Source: Propionibacterium sp. oral taxon 192 str. F0372 (GTDB taxonomy: Bacteria; Actinomycetota; Actinomycetes; Propionibacteriales; Propionibacteriaceae). Taken from it: 64,000 nt of DNA. The first letter of the stretch is position 1, and each line of letters starts with the position of its first letter. Of this stretch, positions 16,825 to 26,255 are shown piece after piece. Both the position numbers and the translations under genes were made by a program. The stretch lies in NCBI RefSeq assembly GCF_000413315.1, contig NZ_KE340297.1, forward strand, positions 1,620,581-1,684,580, given 5' to 3'. Under the pieces are notes generated by a model. It did no database searches. It saw only the letters and a program-made list of their open reading frames with translations, and was not told where the DNA came from.

Positions 16825-17240
16825 TCCTCCCCGTCATCGGATGGGGAGGGGCTGTGGTGGCTTGCGGAGGGTGTGTGGGAAGGAGTCTCCACCGGCGGCT
16901 CGTAGACCGATGCGGCGGTGCCATTGGTTTGGATCGGTTCCGCGGTATAACGCTCCCCAGTCTGGTTCGGTGAGGAGTAGGTGGTCCCCGGGGCAGCGGA
17001 TTCGGCTGAGGCCTTTGCCGCTGCTTGCGCAGCAGGTTGTGGAGCCCGGCCCAGGGCGATGATCACCGCAGCGAAGGCGAATACCAAGGCCAGAGCGCCG
17101 ACGATGAGTGTCATGATGAAACCGCTGTTGGAACTGGCCGGCCGGGAGGTGATCCCCATCGGACGGTTGGCGCTGGTGCGCGCAGAACTCTGCACACCCG
17201 TGGCCCCCGCGTCAGCGGTTGACTTGCTCTTCTCGGTCAA
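16779..17240 (-). CDS. Single-helix membrane protein with low-complexity tail
   Basis: About 153 aa from a TTG at 17240 (RBS GGAG, 5 nt upstream). Residues ~1-40 are hydrophilic, one membrane helix follows (FIMTLIVGALALVFAFAAVI), then an Ala/Ser/Pro/Thr-rich external region and a run of Glu (GEEEEEEDPP) at the end. Reading frame is open further upstream, but that part looks non-coding. No family recognised. The acidic end lies in a duplicated 54-bp unit, so its length may vary between strains. Confidence 0.6.
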   Translation of the reverse strand: MTEKSKSTADAGATGVQSSARTSANRPMGITSRPASSNSGFIMTLIVGALALVFAFAAVIIALGRAPQPAAQAAAKASAESAAPGTTYSSPNQTGERYTAEPIQTNGTAASVYEPPVETPSHTPSASHHSPSPSDDGEEEEEEDPPVSHPTNR

Positions 17241-17406
17241 CTGAACTCCAGACTCGCTGCCTTGATTGATTACATCCGTGCCAGGGCAGGATGTGGTTCT
17301 CCTCAAATATACGGCCACCATGGGGCACAGACCACCCGTGGAAGCATGGGGATTCCCTGAGTACCATGAACTGCTGGTCACCACATGCCAATCACGAGGA
17401 TGAACA

Positions 17407-18234
17407 ATGGAAAACCGGCACACCGTCAGCAAGCGCGAGGTCGCATCGATGAACACCCAGGAGTTGCGTGACAACTTTTTGGTACCCGATCTCTTTGCGC
17501 CCGGTGAGGTGAGGTTGGTACACACCCATGAGGATCGCGTGGTCATCGGGGGAGCAAGCCCCGTCGACGGTCCGCTCACTCTTGAGGCCCCCAGCGAGCT
17601 GCGGGCCGAGTACTTCCTGCAGCGCAGGGAACTCGGTGTCTTCGTCGTTTCGGGCACTGGGCGCGTTACCGCCGATGGTGAGTTCTTCGAATTGCCCGCA
17701 CGCAGTTGCCTGTACATCGGGCGTGGTACCCGCGAGGTCACCTTCGATGGTATCGGTGAGGTGCCTGCCCGTTTCTACCTGTTCTCTGCAGTGGCCCATG
17801 CCACTCATCCCACCCGCGCCGTGTTCCCGGGAGATGGAGACATTCGTGAATTGGGTGACCAGGAGCATGCGAACCGCCGTACCCTCAACCGTTATATCCA
17901 CGCCGATGGCATCCAGTCCTGCCAGATCGCGATGGGTCATACGGTGTTGCACTCCGGCTCAATATGGAACACGATGCCAGCCCACACCCACGACCGTCGT
18001 ATGGAGGCCTACCTCTACCTCGACTTGGCCCACGACGCCCGCGTGATTCACCTGATGGGAGATCCCAGCGAAACCCGGCACATGATCGTTGCTGATCAGC
18101 AGGCGATCATCTCCCCGTCCTGGTCGATCCATTCCGGGGTGGGTACTCAGGCCTATTCCTTCGTGTGGGCGATGGCCGGTGAGAATCAGGACTTCGATGA
18201 CATGGATCACCAACCCATCGACACTCTGCTGTGA
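17407..18234 (+). CDS. kduI: 5-dehydro-4-deoxy-D-glucuronate isomerase
   Basis: 275 aa, close to the E. coli enzyme (278 aa). The four zinc ligands known from E. coli KduI (H196, H198, E203, H245) are matched at H193, H195 (PAHTHDRRME), E200 and H242 (IHSGVGTQ), a constant offset of three. The enzyme converts 5-keto-4-deoxyuronate to 3-deoxy-D-glycero-2,5-hexodiulosonate in pectin and glycosaminoglycan breakdown. No kduD, kdgK or lyase gene is next to it, so it appears as an isolated step here. The start could also be the ATG at 17449 (MNTQELRDNF), where family similarity begins. Confidence 0.94.
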   Translation: MENRHTVSKREVASMNTQELRDNFLVPDLFAPGEVRLVHTHEDRVVIGGASPVDGPLTLEAPSELRAEYFLQRRELGVFVVSGTGRVTADGEFFELPARSCLYIGRGTREVTFDGIGEVPARFYLFSAVAHATHPTRAVFPGDGDIRELGDQEHANRRTLNRYIHADGIQSCQIAMGHTVLHSGSIWNTMPAHTHDRRMEAYLYLDLAHDARVIHLMGDPSETRHMIVADQQAIISPSWSIHSGVGTQAYSFVWAMAGENQDFDDMDHQPIDTLL

Positions 18235-18252
18235 ACCGCCGCAGTCTTGGCT

Positions 18253-19641
18253 TCAGCTGATGCCGTTCTCATCGACGGTTACGCCATCGGGAACCAGGCT
18301 CGGTTTGCCCGGGTCACCCAGATGGGCCGCCCCGTGGGCCACGATCCCGCGGCCGAAAGTCCAATCGCCCTCGACCGTGAATGAGGAAGCCTCCACCAGC
18401 GATGGCACCCCGTGAGGGAAGCGGGCCTCGAAATCGTTGATGACTCGGTAGTGCTTCTGGTCGAGTGCGACGATGGGCGCATTACTTCGTGCGACGAGCC
18501 GGTCATCGTCGGCAAACTTGTAGACATCCGAGCGGAGCAGGGCCAGCTCGGCGGTAGATTTCACCGGAAGGAAGCGGGAGCGTGGCACGGTGATGGCCGT
18601 CGCCCCATCGAAGACCTCAATGGCGGCTCCCAGTGCGCATTCGAGATGGATGACCGCGGGGGTTGAGGAATCGGCCGGGTCAACCGTCTTGCGGTTGACG
18701 ATGAGCGGCAGCGGAACGGTGCCCTGGTTCGCATCAAGGATCTGCTTTAGGGCCTGGAGGTTCATCCACAAGTTGTTGGTGTTCATCCACCCGTGTTTGG
18801 TGATGTCCATGAAGGAGTCGGTCTCCTCAGGGGACACTTGGGTCGATTCGCGCAGCACCAGTCGTCCATCCGCGGCACGCGCCGCCAGATGCCCGCCCTT
18901 GCGGTCCATGATGGTGCGTGCAGTGACCTCCATGGCGAAGGGCGCTCCAGACGCGGCGAACCAGCCAGCAAGCCGGGCCTCGGGGATAGCACCCAGATTG
19001 TCGGAATTGGCGACGAATAGTTGCCGGAATCCCATATTGAGCAGAGTGTCAAGAAGCCCGGCGGCAAGCATCGAGGGGTAAAAATCGCCGTGTCCCGGAG
19101 GACACCACTGCATCTCGGGGTTGGCGGGCCATGCTACGGGCATCCGACTGCTGGCCTCGATCTTCGGCTGTCGGGACTGCAGGAATTCCAGGGGAATCCC
19201 ATCGACCATCAGCCCGGGATAATCCTTCAGGGCGGCCATCGTCGCCTCCGAGGTGTTGTAGGAATGCATCAGGGTCAGCGGCAGCCGTGCCCCGGTCTCG
19301 CGTCGCAGGGCCATCACTTGGCCGACGACGATGTCCAAGAAGCTGCGCCCGTCGCGAACCGGGATCAGGCATTTCGGACTGGCAAGCCCCATCGAGGTGC
19401 CCAGCCCACCGTTGAGCCGGATCACCGCGGTGGCAGACAAAGCCTCTACTGCCGCGTCGTCCAAGATGGTGTCATCGAAATTGGGCAGATCGGTGACCGG
19501 GGTGATCTCGGATTCCGCGATGAAACCGGAGTCGCCACCGGTCAGGCGCTGGAATCGGTCGACGAAGGCAGCGATCACTGACGGTGCTGCACCGTCGGCC
19601 TTAAGCGTTGCCACATTGGCTTCAAGTGCCTGCTCGGACAT
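18253..19641 (-). CDS. UTP-glucose-1-phosphate uridylyltransferase (eukaryotic-type UDPGP family)
   Basis: 462 aa. The nucleotide-binding loop is AVIRLNGGLGTSMGLASPKCLIP, a clear LNGGLGTxMG signature of the UDPGP family (PF01704) rather than bacterial GalU. Further family segments are TLMHSYNTSEATMAALKDYP and WCPPGHGDFYPSMLAAGLL. It makes UDP-glucose from UTP and glucose-1-phosphate for cell-wall and glycogen/trehalose metabolism. AAGGGAG precedes the ATG. It is convergent with kduI. Confidence 0.93.
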   Translation of the reverse strand: MSEQALEANVATLKADGAAPSVIAAFVDRFQRLTGGDSGFIAESEITPVTDLPNFDDTILDDAAVEALSATAVIRLNGGLGTSMGLASPKCLIPVRDGRSFLDIVVGQVMALRRETGARLPLTLMHSYNTSEATMAALKDYPGLMVDGIPLEFLQSRQPKIEASSRMPVAWPANPEMQWCPPGHGDFYPSMLAAGLLDTLLNMGFRQLFVANSDNLGAIPEARLAGWFAASGAPFAMEVTARTIMDRKGGHLAARAADGRLVLRESTQVSPEETDSFMDITKHGWMNTNNLWMNLQALKQILDANQGTVPLPLIVNRKTVDPADSSTPAVIHLECALGAAIEVFDGATAITVPRSRFLPVKSTAELALLRSDVYKFADDDRLVARSNAPIVALDQKHYRVINDFEARFPHGVPSLVEASSFTVEGDWTFGRGIVAHGAAHLGDPGKPSLVPDGVTVDENGIS

Positions 19642-19854
19642 GGTTCTCCCTTCATCACGCCAAGATTTTCCAGGCTGTTCATGAGCCTAGCCATCGGCGG
19701 TGTTCACCGGCACTGCATCTTTGTGGTTTACGCAATCCACGGGGAACTGCTGGTTGGTGATGGGCGCCGTGAACCTCATTGGTGGCCTCGTGGAAACCCA
19801 GATGGTGCTCAACAGGGGTAGTGGATCTGTACGGGGTCTTTCCGATGTTGGCCC

Positions 19855-21249
19855 TCAAGAGCTTCGACCGAGTTGTTCATCGCCGGAAGAAACCATGGTG
19901 GTGTGCCTTTCCCCGGCGTCAGCTGCTTGGGTGCGCCTGGTGAGGTCGATACCGAGACCGATCAGCAGCATTACCGCGGTTGGCACGATCCAGCCCATGC
20001 CTGCGCCGTGCAGGGGGGCCCAGGCGACGGCCTGCTGCAGGGCGCCAACCTGCCAGGTGTCGGCGGCGGTCACCATGCCCGACCATACGACCGCGGTCCA
20101 CACCGACAGCCGGAATCCCCACAGCAGCGTCACCGAATGCAGCAGCGGATCGAGCAGCGTGCAGGCCACCACGGTGATCGCCACCGGGTAGAGGAAGCCA
20201 ATGATCGGACCTGCGAAGCCGAGCACCGTCGATAGGCCTGCGGATGCGATGACGAAGGAAGAGATCGCGAAAATGAACAGCCACACCCGGTAGGAGATCC
20301 CGGGCATCAGCCGGTGGAAAAACTCCGAGGTTGATGCGAGCAGTCCGACGGCGGTGGTCATGCAGGCGAGTAGGACGATGACCCCGAGCACGATCCGGCC
20401 GGGGAACCCCATCGTGAGATTCGCCGCGTCGGCGATCATCGCCGCACCGTCGGAATAGGAACGCGGGTTGGGCATTGAGCGGCCCACCATGCCCAGCCCG
20501 ATGTAGATCACCGCGAGCAGCCCGCCTGCGCTGACTCCGGCTAAGGAAGTCTTGGTAAGCAGTTCGCGACGGGAGGTGACCCCCCGGTAACGCAGCGAGG
20601 AGATGATGATGATGCCGAAGGCCAAGGATGCGATTGAGTCCATGGTCGTGTAGCCCGCCAACAGACCTTGAGCCAGCGGGTGCTCGGCAAAGGCATCGGC
20701 CGGGGCCAGAGTTTGGCCTTCAAGCTTGCTCACCGACAACCACACCAACACCACCAGCAGCACCAACAAGGCCGGGGTCATCACCTTGCCCAGCTTGTCA
20801 ACCAGGGTGTTTGGGTTGATCGACAGCGCCAGGCCGACGCCAAAGAAGACTAAATTGAACAACACCGAAGCAGTCGTCGAATGCCATCCGAAGACCGGCT
20901 GAGCTGCGGTGAGGAAGGACACCGCCCCGGTGCGCGGCAGTGCATAGAGCGCGCCGATGGACAGGTAGCAGGCCGCCGAGAAGATGATGGCGAAGGCCTT
21001 GCCGCCTCGGGCTGACAGATCGAGGACGTCCGATCCCTTCACTGCGACGGCGAGCATTGCGATCACCGGCAGCCCGACGGCTCCCATGAGGAATCCGGAG
21101 AATGCGGGAGTGAAATTGGTGCCCGCGGAGGCGGCGAGCATGGGCGGGAATATCAGGTTCCCTGCCCCAAAGAACATGGAAAACAACATGAGTGACATGG
21201 AGACCATGCCAACCTTGCGTTTGGCCGCTCCGGCCTCGGTTTCGGACAT
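19855..21249 (-). CDS. brnQ: Branched-chain amino acid:cation symporter
   Basis: 464 aa with twelve predicted membrane helices. The beginning GMVSMSLMLFSMFFGAGNLIFPPMLAASAG is the diagnostic LIVCS/BrnQ N-terminus, and GYTTMDSIASLAFGIIII is the family's conserved mid-region. It imports Leu, Ile and Val with Na+ or H+. The last ~30 residues are hydrophilic. The 213 bp between it and the UDP-glucose pyrophosphorylase start hold nothing I recognise. Confidence 0.95.
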   Translation of the reverse strand: MSETEAGAAKRKVGMVSMSLMLFSMFFGAGNLIFPPMLAASAGTNFTPAFSGFLMGAVGLPVIAMLAVAVKGSDVLDLSARGGKAFAIIFSAACYLSIGALYALPRTGAVSFLTAAQPVFGWHSTTASVLFNLVFFGVGLALSINPNTLVDKLGKVMTPALLVLLVVLVWLSVSKLEGQTLAPADAFAEHPLAQGLLAGYTTMDSIASLAFGIIIISSLRYRGVTSRRELLTKTSLAGVSAGGLLAVIYIGLGMVGRSMPNPRSYSDGAAMIADAANLTMGFPGRIVLGVIVLLACMTTAVGLLASTSEFFHRLMPGISYRVWLFIFAISSFVIASAGLSTVLGFAGPIIGFLYPVAITVVACTLLDPLLHSVTLLWGFRLSVWTAVVWSGMVTAADTWQVGALQQAVAWAPLHGAGMGWIVPTAVMLLIGLGIDLTRRTQAADAGERHTTMVSSGDEQLGRSS

Positions 21250-21333
21250 CTCAACTCTCGTATGATTGATGATTCGGACTGTCGCAGTCTACGCGTGCGC
21301 AGCCCCACCTCCATCACTGTCCGATCGCGCTGC

Positions 21334-21972
21334 TCAAGATGGATTGCAACGCACTCCGGTGGCATGCACCGGGCAATAACCGTGGGGATTCTTGAACAAG
21401 TACTGCTGGTGCTCGGCCTCGGCGAACCAGAACTGTTCCGCGGGGGTGATCTGTGTGGTGATCTCGCCGTACCCGGCCTCGGACATCCGGGCCTGGAAAT
21501 TCCTCCGGGAAGCGCGGGCCTCGGTCATCTGCTGTTCATCGAGGGGAAACAGCGCCGAACGGTACTGGGTACCGACGTCGTTTCCCTGCCTGAAGCCCTG
21601 GGTCGGGTCGTGGGCCTCCCAGAAAATGGTGAGCAACTCGGCGTAGCTAACCCGGAGAGGGTCGAAGACAACCTTCACAGTTTCGGTGTGACCAGTCAGC
21701 CCGGTGCAGCATTCGGTGTAGGTTGGGTTACGGGTGAACCCTCCCATGAAGCCGACGGCTGTATTGAGTACGCCGGGCACCTGCCAGAACCTTTTCTCTT
21801 CGCCCCAGTAACAACCCAGCGCGAAATAGCCGACGCTGCTTCCTTCCGGCTCGGCATCCAACCGCAACCCCAGCACCTCGTGCACCGGGATCGGATTCAG
21901 AATCGGGGTCTCACGCCCGGGCAGGGCTTGGTCCGCGGTAACCATCTGCGGATAACGTGAAAAGCCGAACAT
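21334..21972 (-). CDS. msrA: Peptide-methionine (S)-S-oxide reductase
   Basis: 212 aa from the ATG at 21972. The catalytic motif is [11 protein letters not shown] with Cys54 (Tyr instead of the commoner Phe). Conserved [32 protein letters not shown] and the C-terminal [10 protein letters not shown] segment supply resolving cysteines. The start at 21972 ([11 protein letters not shown]) matches actinobacterial relatives and has a -10 TAATCT exactly 7 nt upstream, so the message is leaderless; an ATG at 22008 would add 12 unlikely residues. Confidence 0.95.
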   Translation of the reverse strand: MFGFSRYPQMVTADQALPGRETPILNPIPVHEVLGLRLDAEPEGSSVGYFALGCYWGEEKRFWQVPGVLNTAVGFMGGFTRNPTYTECCTGLTGHTETVKVVFDPLRVSYAELLTIFWEAHDPTQGFRQGNDVGTQYRSALFPLDEQQMTEARASRRNFQARMSEAGYGEITTQITPAEQFWFAEAEHQQYLFKNPHGYCPVHATGVRCNPS

Positions 21973-22087
21973 GGAACCAAGATTATGTGAACTGGTGGAA
22001 TAGGCCATCCATGCCCGTCAGCAGTTGAGGATCTGCTGGGGATGGGGCCCAGGCATCGCTGGTGTGTCCGCAGGCGGCAGTCTGGCC

Positions 22088-23011
22088 TCACAACCCGAGC
22101 CGGTCGAATTCCTTGATGGCCAGCCGTCTACCCAGCTCAATGACTGGGGCGGCTTGCCACATGTCGAGCACATTGGCGGTGGAGGTCGGCACTTCGATGT
22201 GGACATCGGGTGGGTTCTGCGCGACCCGAGATGCTTGGATGCGGGCCTGCATCACGTCGAGGGAGATCATCATCACATCGGTGATGTCCAGATCGTCGGG
22301 TAGTGGCTCGAAGAGATCGTCCATCTCGAGATGACGAGGCCGGGACAGGGCCTCACCGAGTCGTTCGGGAATCCATGACAGGGGATTGGAGCGGGGGGAA
22401 ACAACCGTGGCGACGTCTGTTCCGGCATCCGAGGTTTCTCGGGTCGCCGACTGGGCGTTCAATCCATGGTTCTTGCCGAACAAGGAGACCGCCACCGTCA
22501 GGTCGGCGTCGAAGCGTAGCGATGACTCCATCGGAAGAGGATTGACCAGTCCACCGTCAACCAGCAATCTTCCGTGCATCATGACCGGGGTGAACACCGT
22601 GGGGATTGCGATTGATGCGCGGATCGCGGCGAGCAGCGGACCCTCGTGGAACCAGATCTCGCGTCGGGCCATCAGATCAGTGGCCACCGCTGCGTAGGAG
22701 ACTGGTAGATCCTCAATGCGCGCATCTCCGATGATCCTGGAGAACATCGACATGATCGCCTCGCCCTTGACTAACCCCGGGCGTCCCAGGGTAGGACGCA
22801 TCATCATGAACACATCGGTTCGTGACAGCTTCCGGGCCATCTCGACCAAGGCATCCAAGCGTCCTGCCGCGTAGGCGCCACCCACCAAGGCACCCATGGA
22901 GGCTCCGGCGACGGCGACAATCTCGTGCCCTCGCTCCTCCAGCTCTTCGATGACCCCGACGTGGGCGTATCCACGGGCTCCGCCAGAGCCGAGTACCAGG
23001 GAGATCTTCAT
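22088..23011 (-). CDS. Patatin-like phospholipase (RssA type)
   Basis: 307 aa. Oxyanion loop GSGGARGYAHVGV, nucleophile elbow GASMG (Ser about residue 41) and the catalytic Asp in LLVDGGLVNPLP form the Ser-Asp dyad. The C-terminal ~100 residues (MDDLFEPLPDDLDITDVM onward) extend beyond the patatin fold as in actinobacterial relatives. It likely hydrolyses acyl esters. It lies 13 nt downstream of ung on the same strand. Confidence 0.9.
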   Translation of the reverse strand: MKISLVLGSGGARGYAHVGVIEELEERGHEIVAVAGASMGALVGGAYAAGRLDALVEMARKLSRTDVFMMMRPTLGRPGLVKGEAIMSMFSRIIGDARIEDLPVSYAAVATDLMARREIWFHEGPLLAAIRASIAIPTVFTPVMMHGRLLVDGGLVNPLPMESSLRFDADLTVAVSLFGKNHGLNAQSATRETSDAGTDVATVVSPRSNPLSWIPERLGEALSRPRHLEMDDLFEPLPDDLDITDVMMISLDVMQARIQASRVAQNPPDVHIEVPTSTANVLDMWQAAPVIELGRRLAIKEFDRLGL

Positions 23012-23024
23012 GTCCGCTCCTGAT

Positions 23025-23702
23025 TCAGTCCATCAAGTTCCAGTCTATGGGTGCAGCTCCTTGGGCGACGAGGGCCTCATTGGTGCGGGAGAAGGGACGG
23101 GAGCCGAAAAAACCAGCGTGGGCCGACAGCGGTGATGGGTGGGCGGATGCGATGACCGGAACTTCGCCGAGCATCGGGGTGAGTGACTGGGCATCGCGAC
23201 CCCACAGAATCGCCACCAGCGGGCCGCCCCGCGCAACGAGGGCCTCAATAGCCGCCTGAGTCACCTGTTCCCAACCCTTGCCCCGGTGCGCGGCGGAACG
23301 CCCGGGCTGTACCGTGAGGCATCGGTTGAGCAGCAGAACCCCCTGCTCGAACCAGGCGGTAAGGTCACCGTGGGGCGCCGGTGCAATACCCAGATCGTCG
23401 GACAATTCCCGGTAAATGTTCACCAAAGATTTCGGCAGTGGACGCACCGTTGGGTCCACCGAGAAACTCAACCCTACCGGGTGTCCAGGGGTGGGGTAGG
23501 GGTCTTGGCCCACGATAAGTACCCGCACCTGTGACAGGGGGCGAGAAAACGCACGCAATACCTTGTTACCGGCGGGTAGATAGCCGCGTCCGGCGGCATT
23601 CTCGGCACGCAGGAAGTCCCCCATCTTGTGGATGCGGTCCTCTTGTCCGGCCAGGGCTTGGGCCCAATCATCGGCCATCAGCTGGGTAAGGGGTCGGGGC
23701 AT
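23025..23702 (-). CDS. ung: Uracil-DNA glycosylase, family 1
   Basis: 225 aa. The water-activating motif [17 protein letters not shown] has the catalytic Asp67, and [21 protein letters not shown] is the minor-groove loop with its His. It removes uracil from DNA in base-excision repair. It forms an unidirectional group with the MFS gene upstream (8 nt) and the patatin gene downstream (13 nt). Confidence 0.97.
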   Translation of the reverse strand: MPRPLTQLMADDWAQALAGQEDRIHKMGDFLRAENAAGRGYLPAGNKVLRAFSRPLSQVRVLIVGQDPYPTPGHPVGLSFSVDPTVRPLPKSLVNIYRELSDDLGIAPAPHGDLTAWFEQGVLLLNRCLTVQPGRSAAHRGKGWEQVTQAAIEALVARGGPLVAILWGRDAQSLTPMLGEVPVIASAHPSPLSAHAGFFGSRPFSRTNEALVAQGAAPIDWNLMD

Positions 23703-23710
23703 TAGGTCTC

Positions 23711-24889
23711 CTATGAATCATCGTGTCGTTCGAGGTGGGTTAACAGGGCGGTGACGGCGACGACGGCCATCAGCACGGCCCCGAGCCAGAATGCGACGGC
23801 CAGCGACCAGGCGTCGGCCATCCATCCGACGGCTAGCGGGCCGATGATGGAGCCGGAGTCGGTTGCCATCTGGAAGGCTGCGACCGGTGTGCCGCCGGAT
23901 GCGACATCGCCGAGGATCGCGGTCGGGGCCGTTGATAAGGCTGCTGCCCCCACCCCGAAGACGCACAACAAGGCGGTTAGCGCGACGATTGACGGGGCGA
24001 AGGGGATGAACACCGATGACACACCGCACAGACCGAGCCCGGTGACGAGTACCGGTCGGCGCCCCACAGTGTCCACCAGATGCCCCATCGGTTGCAGGGC
24101 CACAGTCTGGGCCACCGCAGCGATGGCAAAGGCTGTTCCCGCAGCCGTGGTGTCGTGTTGTAGCACCTCGACAACCAGCAGCGGCACCAGAGTTGAACGG
24201 GCACCCTGGGCCTGCCACCCGGCGGTGAAATTGACGAATGAAGCCACCCGGTAGCGGGCCTGTGACCACGCGTGGGCCATGGACGTGGCCTCTGCGGTTT
24301 CGCCGGGGGAGTGGTCATGGACCGGGCGGATACGCAACAGAGTCATGGCGACAATTCCCGAAACCACCAGTGTGAATGTGTAGAAGAAGAATGGGGCCCG
24401 GATCGAGATCATTGCCAGTACCCCGCCGATGGCCGGGCCAGCCATGCCTCCGAGTAGGAAGCCGCCGGAGAATAATGCCGATGCCCGGCCCCGGTGCTGG
24501 GAATCCACCGCGGCCAGCAGCAGGATCATCGCCGAGACCGAGAACATCGCCGAACCGATGCCGCCCAGCCCGCGTACCACGAGCATTTGCCAGTAATTCT
24601 GCGCTGCACCTGTTGCAGCCGAGGATGCTGCGACGATCCCGATGCCCAGCCCCAGTGTCCAGCGTTCACCGATCGCATTGGTGATCCGCCCACAGAACGG
24701 GGATGTGACGAAACGCATCAGGGCGAAGGCCGCGACAACGGCCCCCACCTGGAACTGGGAGGCATGGAAGGAGCGTGCGAACACCGGCAATACCGGCACC
24801 ACCACCCCGAAACCGACTGCCACCAGGAAGGCGACCAGGGACAGCACCCATACGTCATGGGGCATGCCATCGGTCCGGTGAAGTCTCAC
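23711..24889 (-). CDS. MFS transporter (DHA1-type)
   Basis: 392 aa with twelve membrane helices. The loop between helices 2 and 3 reads [19 protein letters not shown], the MFS motif A variant, with a second copy [16 protein letters not shown] between helices 8 and 9. Substrate is unknown; short loops and this motif pattern favour drug or metabolite efflux. The GTG at 24889 has TAGTCT 6 nt upstream, so it is likely a leaderless start. Confidence 0.9.
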   Translation of the reverse strand: MRLHRTDGMPHDVWVLSLVAFLVAVGFGVVVPVLPVFARSFHASQFQVGAVVAAFALMRFVTSPFCGRITNAIGERWTLGLGIGIVAASSAATGAAQNYWQMLVVRGLGGIGSAMFSVSAMILLLAAVDSQHRGRASALFSGGFLLGGMAGPAIGGVLAMISIRAPFFFYTFTLVVSGIVAMTLLRIRPVHDHSPGETAEATSMAHAWSQARYRVASFVNFTAGWQAQGARSTLVPLLVVEVLQHDTTAAGTAFAIAAVAQTVALQPMGHLVDTVGRRPVLVTGLGLCGVSSVFIPFAPSIVALTALLCVFGVGAAALSTAPTAILGDVASGGTPVAAFQMATDSGSIIGPLAVGWMADAWSLAVAFWLGAVLMAVVAVTALLTHLERHDDS

Positions 24890-25040
24890 CGGTCCAGACT
24901 AGTTTCCCGCCCGGTCGTGTGCCGGTACCTGTCTGCCCACCCGTGTACTGACCGGTGCTGCAGGTCTTGAACTCATGATTGTCTGCTATGTCCCCATCTA
25001 CCCGTATGCTGAAAGGATCGACCACCATAGATGGGAAGAC

Positions 25041-26255
25041 ATGTCCGCAATTGAGCAAACCGATCCCCAGTCCGTCTCGGACGATATCGCTCTCACCCCA
25101 ATTTGGCTACGCGTGACTGCGAGCTGGGGGTGGCGGCTCATCGTCTTGTGCGGCGTGATGGTCATCGTCTGGAATATCGGAACCAAGCTGTCTCAGCTGA
25201 CCGTCCCCCTGCTTATCGCCTTGCTCATTGCCGCGGGTTTCTCCCCGCTGACCGACTTCCTGGGGCAGCACCGGTGGCCGAGATGGGCATCGTCGGCGGT
25301 CTCGCTGCTCTTGCTGGTGTTCGCGGTTCTCGGGCTGCTGGCTATCGTCGGTGCGCAGATCGCATCTCAGTGGGATGAACTGGTTTCGACTGCAACATCG
25401 GGTGTTAGTTCCTTGGTCAACTGGCTGTTCACCGGTCCGCTCAATATCTCCCAGGAACAGGTGAACGGCTGGATCAATCAGGCGACCTCGCTGGTGAGGC
25501 AGTACCAGAGCCAGATCGCGGGCGCGTTGACCTCGGCAGGCGGACGGATCGGTGCCTTCGTGGCCGGGCTGTTGACCTGTCTCACAGCAGCTTTTTTCTT
25601 CCTCAAGGACGGTTCTCGGATGGCTGCCGCCTTCGGTAAGGTGATCCCGGATCACGTGCTGGTGAAGGTCGAGCCCATGGCACGTGGCGGTTGGACGGCC
25701 CTGGCCTCCTATGTACGTGCCGCGGTCACTGTTGCCGCGATCGACGGTGTTGGCGCCGGCATTGGTGCCTTGGCGCTCGGATCGAATTTGTGGGTTGCCA
25801 TCATCGCGATGACCTTCATCTGCTCTTTCGTGCCGATCATCGGGGCGATCACGGCGGCCACTTTGTCGGCGGTCGTCGTGCTGGTGACTCTTGGGCCAGT
25901 GAAGGCAGTCATCATGGTGGTGGTCTTCATCGCCGTGATGAACATTGAGGCCAATGTCCTGCAACCGCTGCTGCTGGGCCGGGCAGTCGAGATCCACCCG
26001 TTGCTGATTCTGCTGGGTATCACCGCAGGCACGATTCTCGCCGGAATCCCGGGTGCCCTGCTGGCGATCCCGGCCGTTGCCTTCGTCACCGGGTGCGTAC
26101 GTGGCGCGGAAGGTATCTTCATTGACGACGATCGTGGTCGGCGTAAGGCCCACCTGCCGCGGGTCCGCTACGGGGGTCGCAGGACCGGAAAGACCCCCAC
26201 TTCGCCCTCAACGATTCCCGGCGAGGGCGAAGGACAGAGCACCATTGAGTCATGA
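25041..26255 (+). CDS. AI-2E family transporter (PerM/YdiK-like)
   Basis: 404 aa from the ATG at 25041 (GGGAAG 3 nt upstream). It has eight hydrophobic helices in the AI-2E arrangement: two near residues 28-95, a soluble helical region 100-170, then a GRIGAFVAGLLTCLTAAFFFL helix and a cluster of helices with the family segment FIAVMNIEANVLQPLLLGRAVEIHPLLIL. Members include AI-2 exporters and Na+/H+-type antiporters; function here is open. It overlaps the next gene by ATGA. Confidence 0.9.
   Translation: MSAIEQTDPQSVSDDIALTPIWLRVTASWGWRLIVLCGVMVIVWNIGTKLSQLTVPLLIALLIAAGFSPLTDFLGQHRWPRWASSAVSLLLLVFAVLGLLAIVGAQIASQWDELVSTATSGVSSLVNWLFTGPLNISQEQVNGWINQATSLVRQYQSQIAGALTSAGGRIGAFVAGLLTCLTAAFFFLKDGSRMAAAFGKVIPDHVLVKVEPMARGGWTALASYVRAAVTVAAIDGVGAGIGALALGSNLWVAIIAMTFICSFVPIIGAITAATLSAVVVLVTLGPVKAVIMVVVFIAVMNIEANVLQPLLLGRAVEIHPLLILLGITAGTILAGIPGALLAIPAVAFVTGCVRGAEGIFIDDDRGRRKAHLPRVRYGGRRTGKTPTSPSTIPGEGEGQSTIES

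Noticed and set aside
19642-19854. Possible structured RNA (SRP RNA or riboswitch) between brnQ and the UDP-glucose pyrophosphorylase gene
   Set aside because: No GGAAGGAAGCAGC-type SRP core or riboswitch consensus could be found by eye.
25107-26153. 348-codon open frame on the minus strand
   Set aside because: Antisense to the AI-2E gene, rich in Asp/His/Gln repeats arising from its codons.
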